A stretch of DNA of 13,442 nt from an uncultured Porphyromonas sp. (lineage in GTDB: Bacteria > Bacteroidota > Bacteroidia > Bacteroidales > Porphyromonadaceae): NCBI GenBank assembly GCA_902490315.1, contig CABUDK010000032.1:1-13442 (forward strand), in the 5' to 3' direction. The position numbers and the translations under genes were made by a program. This document shows, piece by piece, positions 1 through 6,392 of this stretch (its first letter is position 1; each line of letters opens with the position of its first letter). Below the pieces are notes generated by a model. The model did not search any database. It saw nothing but the letters and a program-made list of their open reading frames with translations, and was not told the DNA's origin.

Positions 1-58
1 AGAGTGCCTCCACTACTTTATCTTGATGCTTGGACTAGATACCTATATCTTGGTAGTA

Positions 59-88
59 CAAAGGTACGCAAACTTCTTCAATTGACAA
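59..88 (-). promoter_or_regulatory. Leftward Bacteroidetes-type promoter at the window edge
   Basis: On the minus strand, bases 66 to 59 read TACCTTTG, a perfect match to the Bacteroidetes -7 box TAnnTTTG. A TTG at 88-86 lies 19 bases upstream of it, which fits the usual -33 spacing, although the full TTTG is not present (CTTG). Transcription would start near base 52 and leave the window to the left, so the driven gene is not visible. The call rests on motif and spacing only. Confidence 0.45.
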
Positions 89-193
89 GTGCTCTTGGCA
101 AATATCTTTATAAAATGAATGAACTGCCCGATTCGGATGACAAGTTACCATGAGTGGACTAGCAATGAGCAGGTCCTATCTAGCACTTATTGG

Positions 194-205
194 GGAGTCG
201 CCAAC
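194..205. repeat. Left target-site duplication of the MITE-like element
   Basis: GGAGTCGCCAAC at 194-205 is repeated exactly at 563-574, and the two copies directly abut the ends of the 206-562 element. Perfect 12-bp direct repeats exactly outside terminal inverted repeats are what transposition leaves as a target-site duplication. Confidence 0.75.
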
Positions 206-562
206 ATGGCTGACGCATTATAATATAAAACTGAATAAGCTCATCTCAATCTCTCCCGATGTTCAAATATATCGGGGGATATTTTTGATTTTCTCCCGAA
301 GGAATGGCGAAACTCTTCCGAAGTATCGTTTGATTCTTCCGAAGTATCATTTGATTCTTCCGAAGAATTTTTTCTTTCTTCCGAAGAATTGGACGATTTC
401 TTCGGGAGCTATTTGGGAAGTCCCTCAGAAGGAATCCGAATTTTCGGAGAGGTAGGCGTAATTAGAGAGGATTCGTAAGCACAGTATGGCAATACTCGAA
501 CCGTGTATCCCAGCTATCTTCATGTACTGCTCCTAGCAGACTAGTTATAATGCGTCAGCCCT
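206..562. mobile_element. 357-bp MITE-like element carrying a 21-bp minisatellite
   Basis: The left end (206-223) reads ATGGCTGACGCATTATAA and the right end (545-562) is its reverse complement with one mismatch (17 of 18). Just outside each end lies the same 12-bp sequence GGAGTCGCCAAC, as expected of a target-site duplication. There is no transposase inside, so the element is non-autonomous. Most of its body (252-450) is a tandem array of about 21 bp period; 455-540 is unique sequence with a small hairpin (CTGCT/AGCAG, 527-539). P. gingivalis is known to carry BrickBuilt MITEs that contain a minisatellite of 23-nt repeats; this element has the same architecture, but homology cannot be judged here. 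A 12-bp duplication is within the range made by IS4-type transposases, but the mobilising family is unknown. Confidence 0.75.
252..450. repeat. Array A: minisatellite of about 21 bp period inside the MITE
   Basis: The core CCGAA or a close variant recurs at 296, 318, 339, 360 and 381, spacings of 22, 21, 21 and 21. Degenerate cores continue in phase on both sides: CCGAT at 256, TCGGGGG near 272, TTCGGG at 401, CCCTCAG at 422, TTCGGAG at 443. Each unit is a GC-rich, roughly palindromic core such as CTTCCGAAG followed by an AT-rich spacer of about 12 bp. The two leftmost cores form an inverted repeat (CTCCCGAT / ATCGGGGG, 253-278). Because 21 is a multiple of three, several frames stay open through the array: heptads of LPKYxLI type on plus, SEESNDT type on minus. 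A protein product is not supported. Confidence 0.85.
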
Positions 563-574
563 GGAGTCGCCAAC
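563..574. repeat. Right target-site duplication of the MITE-like element
   Basis: GGAGTCGCCAAC, identical to 194-205, starts at the first base after the right terminal inverted repeat. Removing 206-562 and one copy of the 12-mer would give an uninterrupted ancestral site running into the repeat array at 580. Confidence 0.75.
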
Positions 575-579
575 CACTT

Positions 580-655
580 CTCCTAGAGGCGTCTGAGTTT
601 CCTCCGATGGAACTAGAGTTTCTTCCGTATGAAACTGGAGTTTCATCTAAGTGGC
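580..655. repeat. Array C: short array of the same period next to the MITE
   Basis: GAGTTT recurs at 595, 616 and 638 (spacings 21 and 22), and each copy is followed by a TCC/GGA-type core (CCTCCGATGG, TTCCGTATGAA, then a decayed third). One more core, CCTAGAGG, lies in phase at 582-589. Unit design and period match array A, but the unit sequence differs and the array lies outside the transposon ends. From here to the end of the btuB-like gene at 772 there is only a weak inverted repeat (CGCTC/GAGCG, 727-742) and no gene. Confidence 0.65.
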
Positions 656-771
656 ACTATTTTGGAACGGGGATGGTGCAACGAAAACGGCTACGGAGGC
701 GGGTGCTTCCATAGCTGTCTGAAGGGCGCTCTCTAAGGAGCGGAGGTGGTGGAGTGGCTTCTGTTGCGGGA

Positions 772-2799
772 TCAGTGACTCACGACGAGTGTGAGGCGGT
801 AGTTGCGCAGTGGCATGGGGTAGTTGGCAACGACGTCATAGGCTTGGCTTAGCAGGTTGTTGCATTCGAGCTGTAGACGTAGACCGTATCCTCGGACGGT
901 GCGCTCGTATGCGATGGCTAGGTCGTTGGTGTACCACGGCTGGAGATGGTTCTCGGGGAAGTTCTCCAGCTGACTGTACCGCTCGCCAGCGTAGATGAAG
1001 TTGTAGTTGAGCTGCCACCCTTTGTACTGAACGATTGCTGTGGCGGAGCCACTATGCCAGGGGATGTAGGGGATCTGATGGCGGTAGTAGCTCTCCTTAG
1101 GATCGGTGACCTCGATAGCTCTCTGGTAGGTGTACTGAGCCCGCAAAGATAGCTGCAGGTCACGAACGGGCACGAGGCTCCAGGTGCACTGCGCATCGAT
1201 GCCACGTATGTCTACCTTGCCGAGGTTGATCATGGTCCAGCGGAATTGCTGTCCCTTGGGGTAGGCGATGATCTTGTTGGTGACGAGGTTGTAGTAAGCG
1301 TCTACCTTGAAGTCCAGGGTGTGGAGCCACGGCTTTTGCGGTGTGAGCTGGTACTGCAGCCCCAGGTTGTACTGGGTCGTGTGCTCAGGGTCGAGCTTGA
1401 CGTTGCCTATCTCGGTGTAGTATAGATCGTTGAAGGTTGGTAGGCGAAAGCTTTGCTTGTAGAAGGCGTTGAACCGTAGGTCTACGGCTTGACACGGCTT
1501 GATCGAAAGGATCGCTGCGGGCGTGAGCTTGCGAAAGAGGGGAGCCTTGGTGAGCTTTTGCGCTTTGTCCTGAGCTAGCGTGCTGAGGAGGCTGGTCTGT
1601 GCATTGATCCAGTCGTTGGTATAGGTCGAGGCGAGGGCAAGCAGGTGGGTGAAGCGGTGTGGGTAGACGAAGTCGTAGAGATTGGCGTCGAGCTTGTTCC
1701 ACTGCAAGTCATAGGCAGCGGAGAGGTACCAGTGGTCGATCAATTGGAAGGCTGATGCGACGGAGCCGTATAGCTCTTGCTGCTGGTAGAGGTTGTCCAC
1801 CTTGAAGGCTGCTGTCGGCTCATTGCGCACGAAGTGGGTCTGGTAGTAGGCATACTTGGCGATGGCGTGTAGACGTATGCGGTCACTGAGCTGCTGTTCG
1901 TAGGTGGTCTGAACGAAGCTATTGTTGTCCCAGAGGCGCTCGCCACGACGCCACACATTATTGACGATAGCGCCTGGTATGCCTCGCTCGCTGTTGTAGT
2001 TGTATACCTTGACGAGCATTTGTCCGTCTGGGAGCCCGATATGGAGATTGCCCTCTAGTCGCGTAGCGTTGATGTCTCCGTTTTGTCGTACGGCTGTGGT
2101 GTCGTAAGCTATCTCGTGGGTGAGGGGAAGGACCTTCTTGTACCTAAACTTGTACTTGCCGCTACTCTTGATCCACTCCGCATTGAAGGACATGGTGACC
2201 CTAGGCTCTAGACGATGCTCGATCAGTATGGCGGGGTTGAAGAGGTCGAAGGAGCCACATCTCAGGCTTGCTCTCAGATTGGTCTGTGCTCCATCCGTAA
2301 AGGTCGGCTTGCGTGTCTGAAGGTATACGGTACCGCTAGAGCCAAAGTCCTTGGCGGGCTGTAGGTAGCTACCCTTTTGTCCATTGAAGACTTGTATCGC
2401 CTCCATATTGTCGAGGGAATACTGGCCGAGATCTATCTGCCCGTTCTGCGCATTGCTCAGCTCCACACCATCGTAAAAGATCCCGACGTGGTGGGTACCC
2501 ATGCTGCGTATGTTGACCGTCTTGAGTCCACCTACTCCTCCGAAGTCCTTGACCTGAACGCCCGAGAAGGAGCGTAGCGCATCTGCTATGGAAAAGGCAC
2601 TGAGCGCCTTGAGCTCCTGCCCTGAGAGTTGCTGTGCGGGTATGACTCCTCGCTTATAGTCTGGCTCACGGGGAGCACGGACTACAACTGTCTCCAGATG
2701 GTGTGTCGATACGCTGTCTTGGGGAGTGTATTGCTGCCCATATAATATATAAGGTGTGGCAGCGCAGAGGAGGATGAGTGAGAGGATGAAAGTAGTCAT
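772..2799 (-). CDS. btuB: TonB-dependent outer-membrane receptor, BtuB-like (cobalamin type)
   Basis: A 675-residue outer-membrane beta-barrel receptor that would import a scarce ligand using TonB-ExbBD energy. Residues 1 to about 21 form a signal peptide. A TonB-box-like LETVVVRAPR stretch lies at about 35-44. The plug spans roughly 48-165, with typical IADALRSFSGVQVKDFGG and VNIRSMG segments, and the rest is barrel, ending in NYRLTLVVSH. There is no N-terminal carboxypeptidase-like domain, so it is not a SusC-type protein. The plug sequence (RSMGTHHVGIFYDGVELSN, DFGSSGTVYLQT) resembles Bacteroidales receptors encoded beside a beta-propeller lipoprotein, the BtuB-BtuG arrangement for vitamin B12. 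That partner lies directly upstream here, which supports B12 or a related corrinoid as ligand. Substrate is inferred from context; the receptor family itself is secure. No promoter is seen in the 115-bp gap upstream. Confidence 0.85.
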   Translation of the reverse strand: MTTFILSLILLCAATPYILYGQQYTPQDSVSTHHLETVVVRAPREPDYKRGVIPAQQLSGQELKALSAFSIADALRSFSGVQVKDFGGVGGLKTVNIRSMGTHHVGIFYDGVELSNAQNGQIDLGQYSLDNMEAIQVFNGQKGSYLQPAKDFGSSGTVYLQTRKPTFTDGAQTNLRASLRCGSFDLFNPAILIEHRLEPRVTMSFNAEWIKSSGKYKFRYKKVLPLTHEIAYDTTAVRQNGDINATRLEGNLHIGLPDGQMLVKVYNYNSERGIPGAIVNNVWRRGERLWDNNSFVQTTYEQQLSDRIRLHAIAKYAYYQTHFVRNEPTAAFKVDNLYQQQELYGSVASAFQLIDHWYLSAAYDLQWNKLDANLYDFVYPHRFTHLLALASTYTNDWINAQTSLLSTLAQDKAQKLTKAPLFRKLTPAAILSIKPCQAVDLRFNAFYKQSFRLPTFNDLYYTEIGNVKLDPEHTTQYNLGLQYQLTPQKPWLHTLDFKVDAYYNLVTNKIIAYPKGQQFRWTMINLGKVDIRGIDAQCTWSLVPVRDLQLSLRAQYTYQRAIEVTDPKESYYRHQIPYIPWHSGSATAIVQYKGWQLNYNFIYAGERYSQLENFPENHLQPWYTNDLAIAYERTVRGYGLRLQLECNNLLSQAYDVVANYPMPLRNYRLTLVVSH

Positions 2800-2816
2800 C
2801 GAGATAGAGGCCTGGA

Positions 2817-2859
2817 TATAAAAAGAGTAGGGGCTAACTCGCTAAGAGTCCGCCCCTAC
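2817..2859 (-). terminator. Terminator-like hairpin between the btuG-like and btuB-like genes
   Basis: GTAGGGGC (2827-2834) pairs with GCCCCTAC (2852-2859). Inside it ACTC (2837-2840) pairs with GAGT (2846-2849), giving an 8-bp outer stem, a 2x2 internal loop, a 4-bp inner stem and a 5-nt loop. On the minus strand the stem is followed at once by TCTTTTTAT, the shape of an intrinsic terminator or attenuator for transcripts coming from the btuG-like gene. Two smaller hairpins precede it in transcription order: GGCAC/GTGCC (2884-2900) and CTGTC/GACAG (2864-2878). No cobalamin-riboswitch B12 box was recognised in the gap. Confidence 0.65.
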
Positions 2860-2914
2860 GTAGCTGTCTAACGGACAGAGATCGGCACTTATCGTGTGCC
2901 TAGTACTGTCTTGA

Positions 2915-4081
2915 TTACTGCTTTACGAATGCGATATGACCGGGTAGCATACCTGTGCGGCTTGTCTGCCACTTGAGCTTGCCATCGGGTGTGTAGCAGT
3001 ATAGCGTACCGCTAGAGCGAAAATCCTTGGCGTCCATAATGTAGATGTCGCCTGAAGCGGGGTGGATGGCGAGACCGTAAGCGGTCTGAATGTTTGCATC
3101 CGTGCCGTCTGTGATAAAGCTTCCATCGAGAGGCTTTGCAGCGTTGATGTCGACGAGACCGAAGCCTGTCTTCATCTTCTTGGCTTCATTGTCCCAGATG
3201 CTGCTGTAGTAGTAGAGCTTGTCACCATAGAAGGCCATCTGAGCGCAAGGTATATTGAGCGAGTCAAGCTTTGCAACCTTTTGAGTGCTTGGATCGATGT
3301 CTATGTAGTAGAGGTTGGAGGGTACGTTGCCGTAGTTGCCACGAGAGGTGACCCATAGTCTACCGTTGTTGTCCATTCTGAGGCGGTGGAGGTTCAGACC
3401 TACTTCGATCTTATCCACCTCGGTGAAGCTCTTAAGGTCAATGACTGATACGGTACGTTCGTACTTAGGAGCCATATAGCCACCGGAGTTAGCGACGTAT
3501 AGTCTGTCGCCCTTGATAATTATCTCCTCAGGCTGGTAGCCTACGACGACCTGTCCCGTGATAGCTAGCGTGTTGAGGTTGACACGATAGACGGCTCCTG
3601 GTACCTGACCCTGAGCGTCTCGTGTGCTCGTGCTGACGTAGCTGGATACGTAAGCGTTGTCGTCCTTGAAGCAGATGTAGCGACAGTTGGGTATATCTAC
3701 CTGACCGATACGCTTGCCGCTCTGAGCATGGAGTACCTCTACCTTGTTAGAGCTGTTGAGGACGACATACAGTCTAGAGCCGTAGATCTGTAGATCGTTG
3801 CCTGTATCACCAAGCTCCTTGACAACATTGGGGTTGAGCGTGGCGTAGATGTTTCGTGTATAGGTGCCACTAACTAGGTTCATGTAGTCCAGCGAACTGT
3901 TGTTTGTCTGAAAGTTGCCCTCATTAAGAAGGTAAAAGCCGGCGACTCCACCACTGACTTGCTGACTATTAGCTATCTCCTCTGAATCGGAGGGCACAAT
4001 AGCGTCTGGCTCTTGACAAGAGTTTAGAAACCCTAGACTGAGAATACAGAGTAGGAGTAGATTGCGATACAAGTGATTCAT
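2915..4081 (-). CDS. Surface lipoprotein with YncE/DUF5074-type beta-propeller, BtuG-like
   Basis: A 388-residue lipoprotein. The signal peptide ends in FLNSC, so Cys22 is the lipid-bearing residue, and QEPD after it would suit Bacteroidetes surface export. From about residue 48 onward there are repeated blade-like segments (GSRLYVVLNSSNKVEVLH, GDRLYVANSGG, NGRLWVTSRGN, GDKLYYYSSIW, ASGDIYIMDAK), the pattern of a seven-bladed beta-propeller of the YncE/DUF5074 group. In Bacteroides such a protein, BtuG, caps BtuB on the cell surface and captures vitamin B12. The adjacent downstream BtuB-like receptor makes this the most likely role, but other receptor-associated propellers exist and B12-contact residues cannot be checked here. 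It follows mtnN by 69 bp and has its own promoter box at 4110-4117. No Shine-Dalgarno is visible before the ATG. Confidence 0.8.
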   Translation of the reverse strand: MNHLYRNLLLLCILSLGFLNSCQEPDAIVPSDSEEIANSQQVSGGVAGFYLLNEGNFQTNNSSLDYMNLVSGTYTRNIYATLNPNVVKELGDTGNDLQIYGSRLYVVLNSSNKVEVLHAQSGKRIGQVDIPNCRYICFKDDNAYVSSYVSTSTRDAQGQVPGAVYRVNLNTLAITGQVVVGYQPEEIIIKGDRLYVANSGGYMAPKYERTVSVIDLKSFTEVDKIEVGLNLHRLRMDNNGRLWVTSRGNYGNVPSNLYYIDIDPSTQKVAKLDSLNIPCAQMAFYGDKLYYYSSIWDNEAKKMKTGFGLVDINAAKPLDGSFITDGTDANIQTAYGLAIHPASGDIYIMDAKDFRSSGTLYCYTPDGKLKWQTSRTGMLPGHIAFVKQ

Positions 4082-4109
4082 AATATGATTGGTTTGATTG
4101 ACTCTGTTG

Positions 4110-4117
4110 CAAAGATA
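4110..4117 (-). promoter_or_regulatory. -7 promoter box for the btuG-like gene
   Basis: The minus strand reads TATCTTTG here, a perfect TAnnTTTG box. It would start transcription near 4103 and give a leader of about 22 nt before the ATG at 4081. No clear TTTG is found at the -33 position. The box separates the B12-type pair from the division operon upstream. Confidence 0.5.
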
Positions 4118-4150
4118 GTGAAACGAATCGGTATAAGCACCTTGGGTATA

Positions 4151-4903
4151 CTAAATGCTCCCTCCGAGTGTGTAGACGAGTCGCATAGCATCTGCGAAGG
4201 GGGGTAGGAAAAGGTCTCTCTGCTGCCAAAAGTCTGCGTACTGCTTGCCATGATCCTGCTCCGTGAGCGGGGTATCGCTGACGATGCGTAGGCTGACGAG
4301 TGGCGTCTGATATAGGTAAGCTGTCTGAGCGATGGCGGCGCTCTCCATATCTACTGCGACTAGGTCGGGGTAGTGCCGTGCGAAGGATCTTAAGTGATCG
4401 GCGTTGGGAATAAACGTATCGCCACAGAGAAGCAACCCCTCGTGGAGCGGTATGCGTAGTTGCTTAGCCACGGTCTCCATGGCTGTCGCATCTGCTAAGA
4501 ACTGAGCTGGCAAGCCTTGTATTTGTCCACGTTCGTTGCCTTCACCGCACCACACATCGTGGTAGCGGTAAGTTGTAGAGAGGCAAATGTCGCCGACCTG
4601 CGCTCCTGCGTAAAGCCCTCCCGACACTCCCACGTTGACTAAAAGCTTGGGCTGGTAGCGATCTATCGCCAGCTGGGTGGCAAGAGCTGCATGTACCTTC
4701 CCGATGCCTGTCTCAATGAGGTGAAAGGTCCACTCAGTAGCACTCTCCTCTAGTCGTAAGGTGTAACGATAGGCGGCGCAAGGAGCCTTCTCAACCAAGG
4801 TGCACTCCACCAGCTTGACAGTGGGAGCTAGAGCTTGCAGAGCGGACTGTATCGCCATGTGCTCCTTGCCCATAGCGCACAACAAGACTATGGAGTAAGA
4901 CAT
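4151..4903 (-). CDS. mtnN: 5'-methylthioadenosine/S-adenosylhomocysteine nucleosidase
   Basis: This enzyme removes adenine from methylthioadenosine and S-adenosylhomocysteine, clearing inhibitors of methylation and polyamine synthesis and feeding S-ribosylhomocysteine to LuxS. The 250-residue protein has the family landmarks: an N-terminal LLCAMGKE segment with Glu14, ETGIGKV at 64-70, NVGVSGGL at 90-97, GQIQGLP at 126-132, the loop GDTFI, then VDMESAA with Glu187, and RIVSD with Asp210. Glu14, Glu187 and Asp210 match the catalytic Glu12, Glu174 and Asp197 of the E. coli enzyme. It is slightly longer than the E. coli protein (about 232). Futalosine hydrolase, from the same superfamily, is the main alternative; the GQIxGxPxxFxAD segment favours MtnN. 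The start codon lies 17 bp after the ftsZ stop, so it is probably cotranscribed with the division genes. Confidence 0.8.
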   Translation of the reverse strand: MSYSIVLLCAMGKEHMAIQSALQALAPTVKLVECTLVEKAPCAAYRYTLRLEESATEWTFHLIETGIGKVHAALATQLAIDRYQPKLLVNVGVSGGLYAGAQVGDICLSTTYRYHDVWCGEGNERGQIQGLPAQFLADATAMETVAKQLRIPLHEGLLLCGDTFIPNADHLRSFARHYPDLVAVDMESAAIAQTAYLYQTPLVSLRIVSDTPLTEQDHGKQYADFWQQRDLFLPPFADAMRLVYTLGGSI

Positions 4904-4920
4904 GCTATTAGAGCTTTAGC

Positions 4921-6342
4921 TCAGAACTTGATGATCTTGGGCTGGTTGACTGGTTGGGTGTTAGGCTCTGTACCTTCCTTCGTCGTATCGACGTTAGGGA
5001 GCTCCTCTACGTCAGCACTAGGCGTACTAGCAGGCGTGGAGCGCTGAGCGACCTTTGACGTGTCGAGTGTCTGGGACATAGCAGGCGTCTGGTTGCCATA
5101 CTTGTACTTCGCACGTCGCTCCTCCACCTCTGAGTAGCTGTGATTCTTAGCAGGCTCCTCGTCGAGGTAGTCAATCAGGTCGTCACGATCTAGCTCATCA
5201 TCGGTTAGCACGATAGGCACAAAGGTAGGCAGAGAACTGCGTGGCTCCAGGTCAAACTCGGAGTAGTACTGGTTGAGTAGCTTGTTTTGCTCCTTCTCGA
5301 TTTCAGTCTGGCGCACATAGTCCTCTACATCCATAGCGGTCACAGGCATGTGTGCCTCCTTTTGGAAGCCTGATGCGATGATGACAACCATCACTTTGTT
5401 GCCCAGCTCTTCATTGAAAGCGTGCCCTGACTTGTTGTTCTGCAAGTTCCGAATGGAGGAAGTCAGTTTTTTGATCTCGTCCATCTCGTCAGTTGTCAGT
5501 GCGTCAGACGGATCGTAGAAGATAGCAAGCTGTAACCTCGTCGCCGTGGTAATGTCGTCATTGTTGAGCAGTGGAGAGCGGAGAGCAGAGTCGATAGCCT
5601 TGCTCACACGGTCGGCACCCTCACCGTAGCCAATGCTAATGTGTGCGATGCCTCCATCCTTGAGTGTGGTGCGTACATCGGCAAAGTCTTGGTTCATCTC
5701 CATTTCGTTGGTGATAACCATCGTAATAGCCCGTACGGCATTGGCAAGAATCTCGTTTGCCTTGTTGAGAGACTCGTCCCAGGGTAGCTCACCGTAGACT
5801 TGGTTGATGTTTTCGTTGGCAATGATAACCAGCGAGTCTACCTCTTGTCGCATACGCTCGGCGCCTTGTGCCGCTTTGATCATACGCTGTCTCTCCTCAC
5901 GGACGAAAGGCATGAATATAAAGCCCACTGTGAGCAGCCCCATGTCGCGCGCTATTTTTGCAATGACAGGCGCAGCTCCAGTACCAGTGCCGCCTCCCAT
6001 ACCAGCGCAGATGAAAACCATCTGCGTCTCATTGTCGTCAAGGAGAGAGTGGATGAGCTCTTGGTCTTCTAAGGCAGCCTCTTCGCCGACCTCAATTTTA
6101 CTGCCCGCACCCAATCCTTGGGTTAGCTTCTGCCCGATGACAGCAACATCTTTTAGACCGCTCTTGGCGAGGTCTTGCTCATCTGTGTTGAGGAGCAGAT
6201 AGGATACCCCTTGAAGTCCAGAAGCGTGAATGTGCTTGACGGCATTGCCTCCAGCACCACCTACACCGATCACCTTGATGAGCTTTTTCTGAGCAACCGC
6301 TTTGTTGTATTTGAAGTTGACGAGCTTGTCTGCGTTATCCAT
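4921..6342 (-). CDS. ftsZ: Cell division protein FtsZ
   Basis: The tubulin-like GTPase forms the cytoplasmic Z-ring that organises septation. The 473-residue protein shows the GTP-binding loop GVGGAGGNA (26-34), the tubulin signature GGGTGTGAAP (116-125), and the T7 synergy loop NQDFAD (217-222), whose Asp219 and Asp222 complete the active site of the next subunit. The globular part ends near residue 340. It is followed by an acidic linker (about 345-460) that makes the protein longer than the roughly 380-residue E. coli FtsZ. It ends in QPKIIKF, which may be the C-terminal partner-binding peptide but does not read like the usual DIPxFLR consensus. The segment FIFMPFVREERQRMIKAAQG is also unlike the common TKPFxFEGxxR. 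It follows ftsA by 50 bp. Confidence 0.97.
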   Translation of the reverse strand: MDNADKLVNFKYNKAVAQKKLIKVIGVGGAGGNAVKHIHASGLQGVSYLLLNTDEQDLAKSGLKDVAVIGQKLTQGLGAGSKIEVGEEAALEDQELIHSLLDDNETQMVFICAGMGGGTGTGAAPVIAKIARDMGLLTVGFIFMPFVREERQRMIKAAQGAERMRQEVDSLVIIANENINQVYGELPWDESLNKANEILANAVRAITMVITNEMEMNQDFADVRTTLKDGGIAHISIGYGEGADRVSKAIDSALRSPLLNNDDITTATRLQLAIFYDPSDALTTDEMDEIKKLTSSIRNLQNNKSGHAFNEELGNKVMVVIIASGFQKEAHMPVTAMDVEDYVRQTEIEKEQNKLLNQYYSEFDLEPRSSLPTFVPIVLTDDELDRDDLIDYLDEEPAKNHSYSEVEERRAKYKYGNQTPAMSQTLDTSKVAQRSTPASTPSADVEELPNVDTTKEGTEPNTQPVNQPKIIKF

Positions 6343-6392
6343 TTGTCGAAAGAGGTAAGAGGTTAGATAAATTGGGGAGAGGTAGTGATTGA

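Noticed and set aside
82..110. Plus-strand promoter TTGACA with TATCTTTA
   Set aside because: Spacing and the last base do not fit the Bacteroidetes -33/-7 pattern, and no gene follows on plus.
150..455. 101-codon open frame with LPKYxLI repeats as a gene
   Set aside because: It starts in flanking DNA, crosses the transposon end and runs through a minisatellite whose period is a multiple of three; it has no ribosome binding site or promoter in the right place and no recognisable domain.
727..742. Hairpin CGCTC/GAGCG downstream of the btuB-like gene as a terminator
   Set aside because: The stem is only 5 bp and no T-run follows on the minus strand.
2800..2914. Cobalamin riboswitch in the btuG-btuB gap
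   Set aside because: The gap is only 115 bp and no B12-box-like sequence or multi-arm core is recognisable; only simple hairpins are seen.
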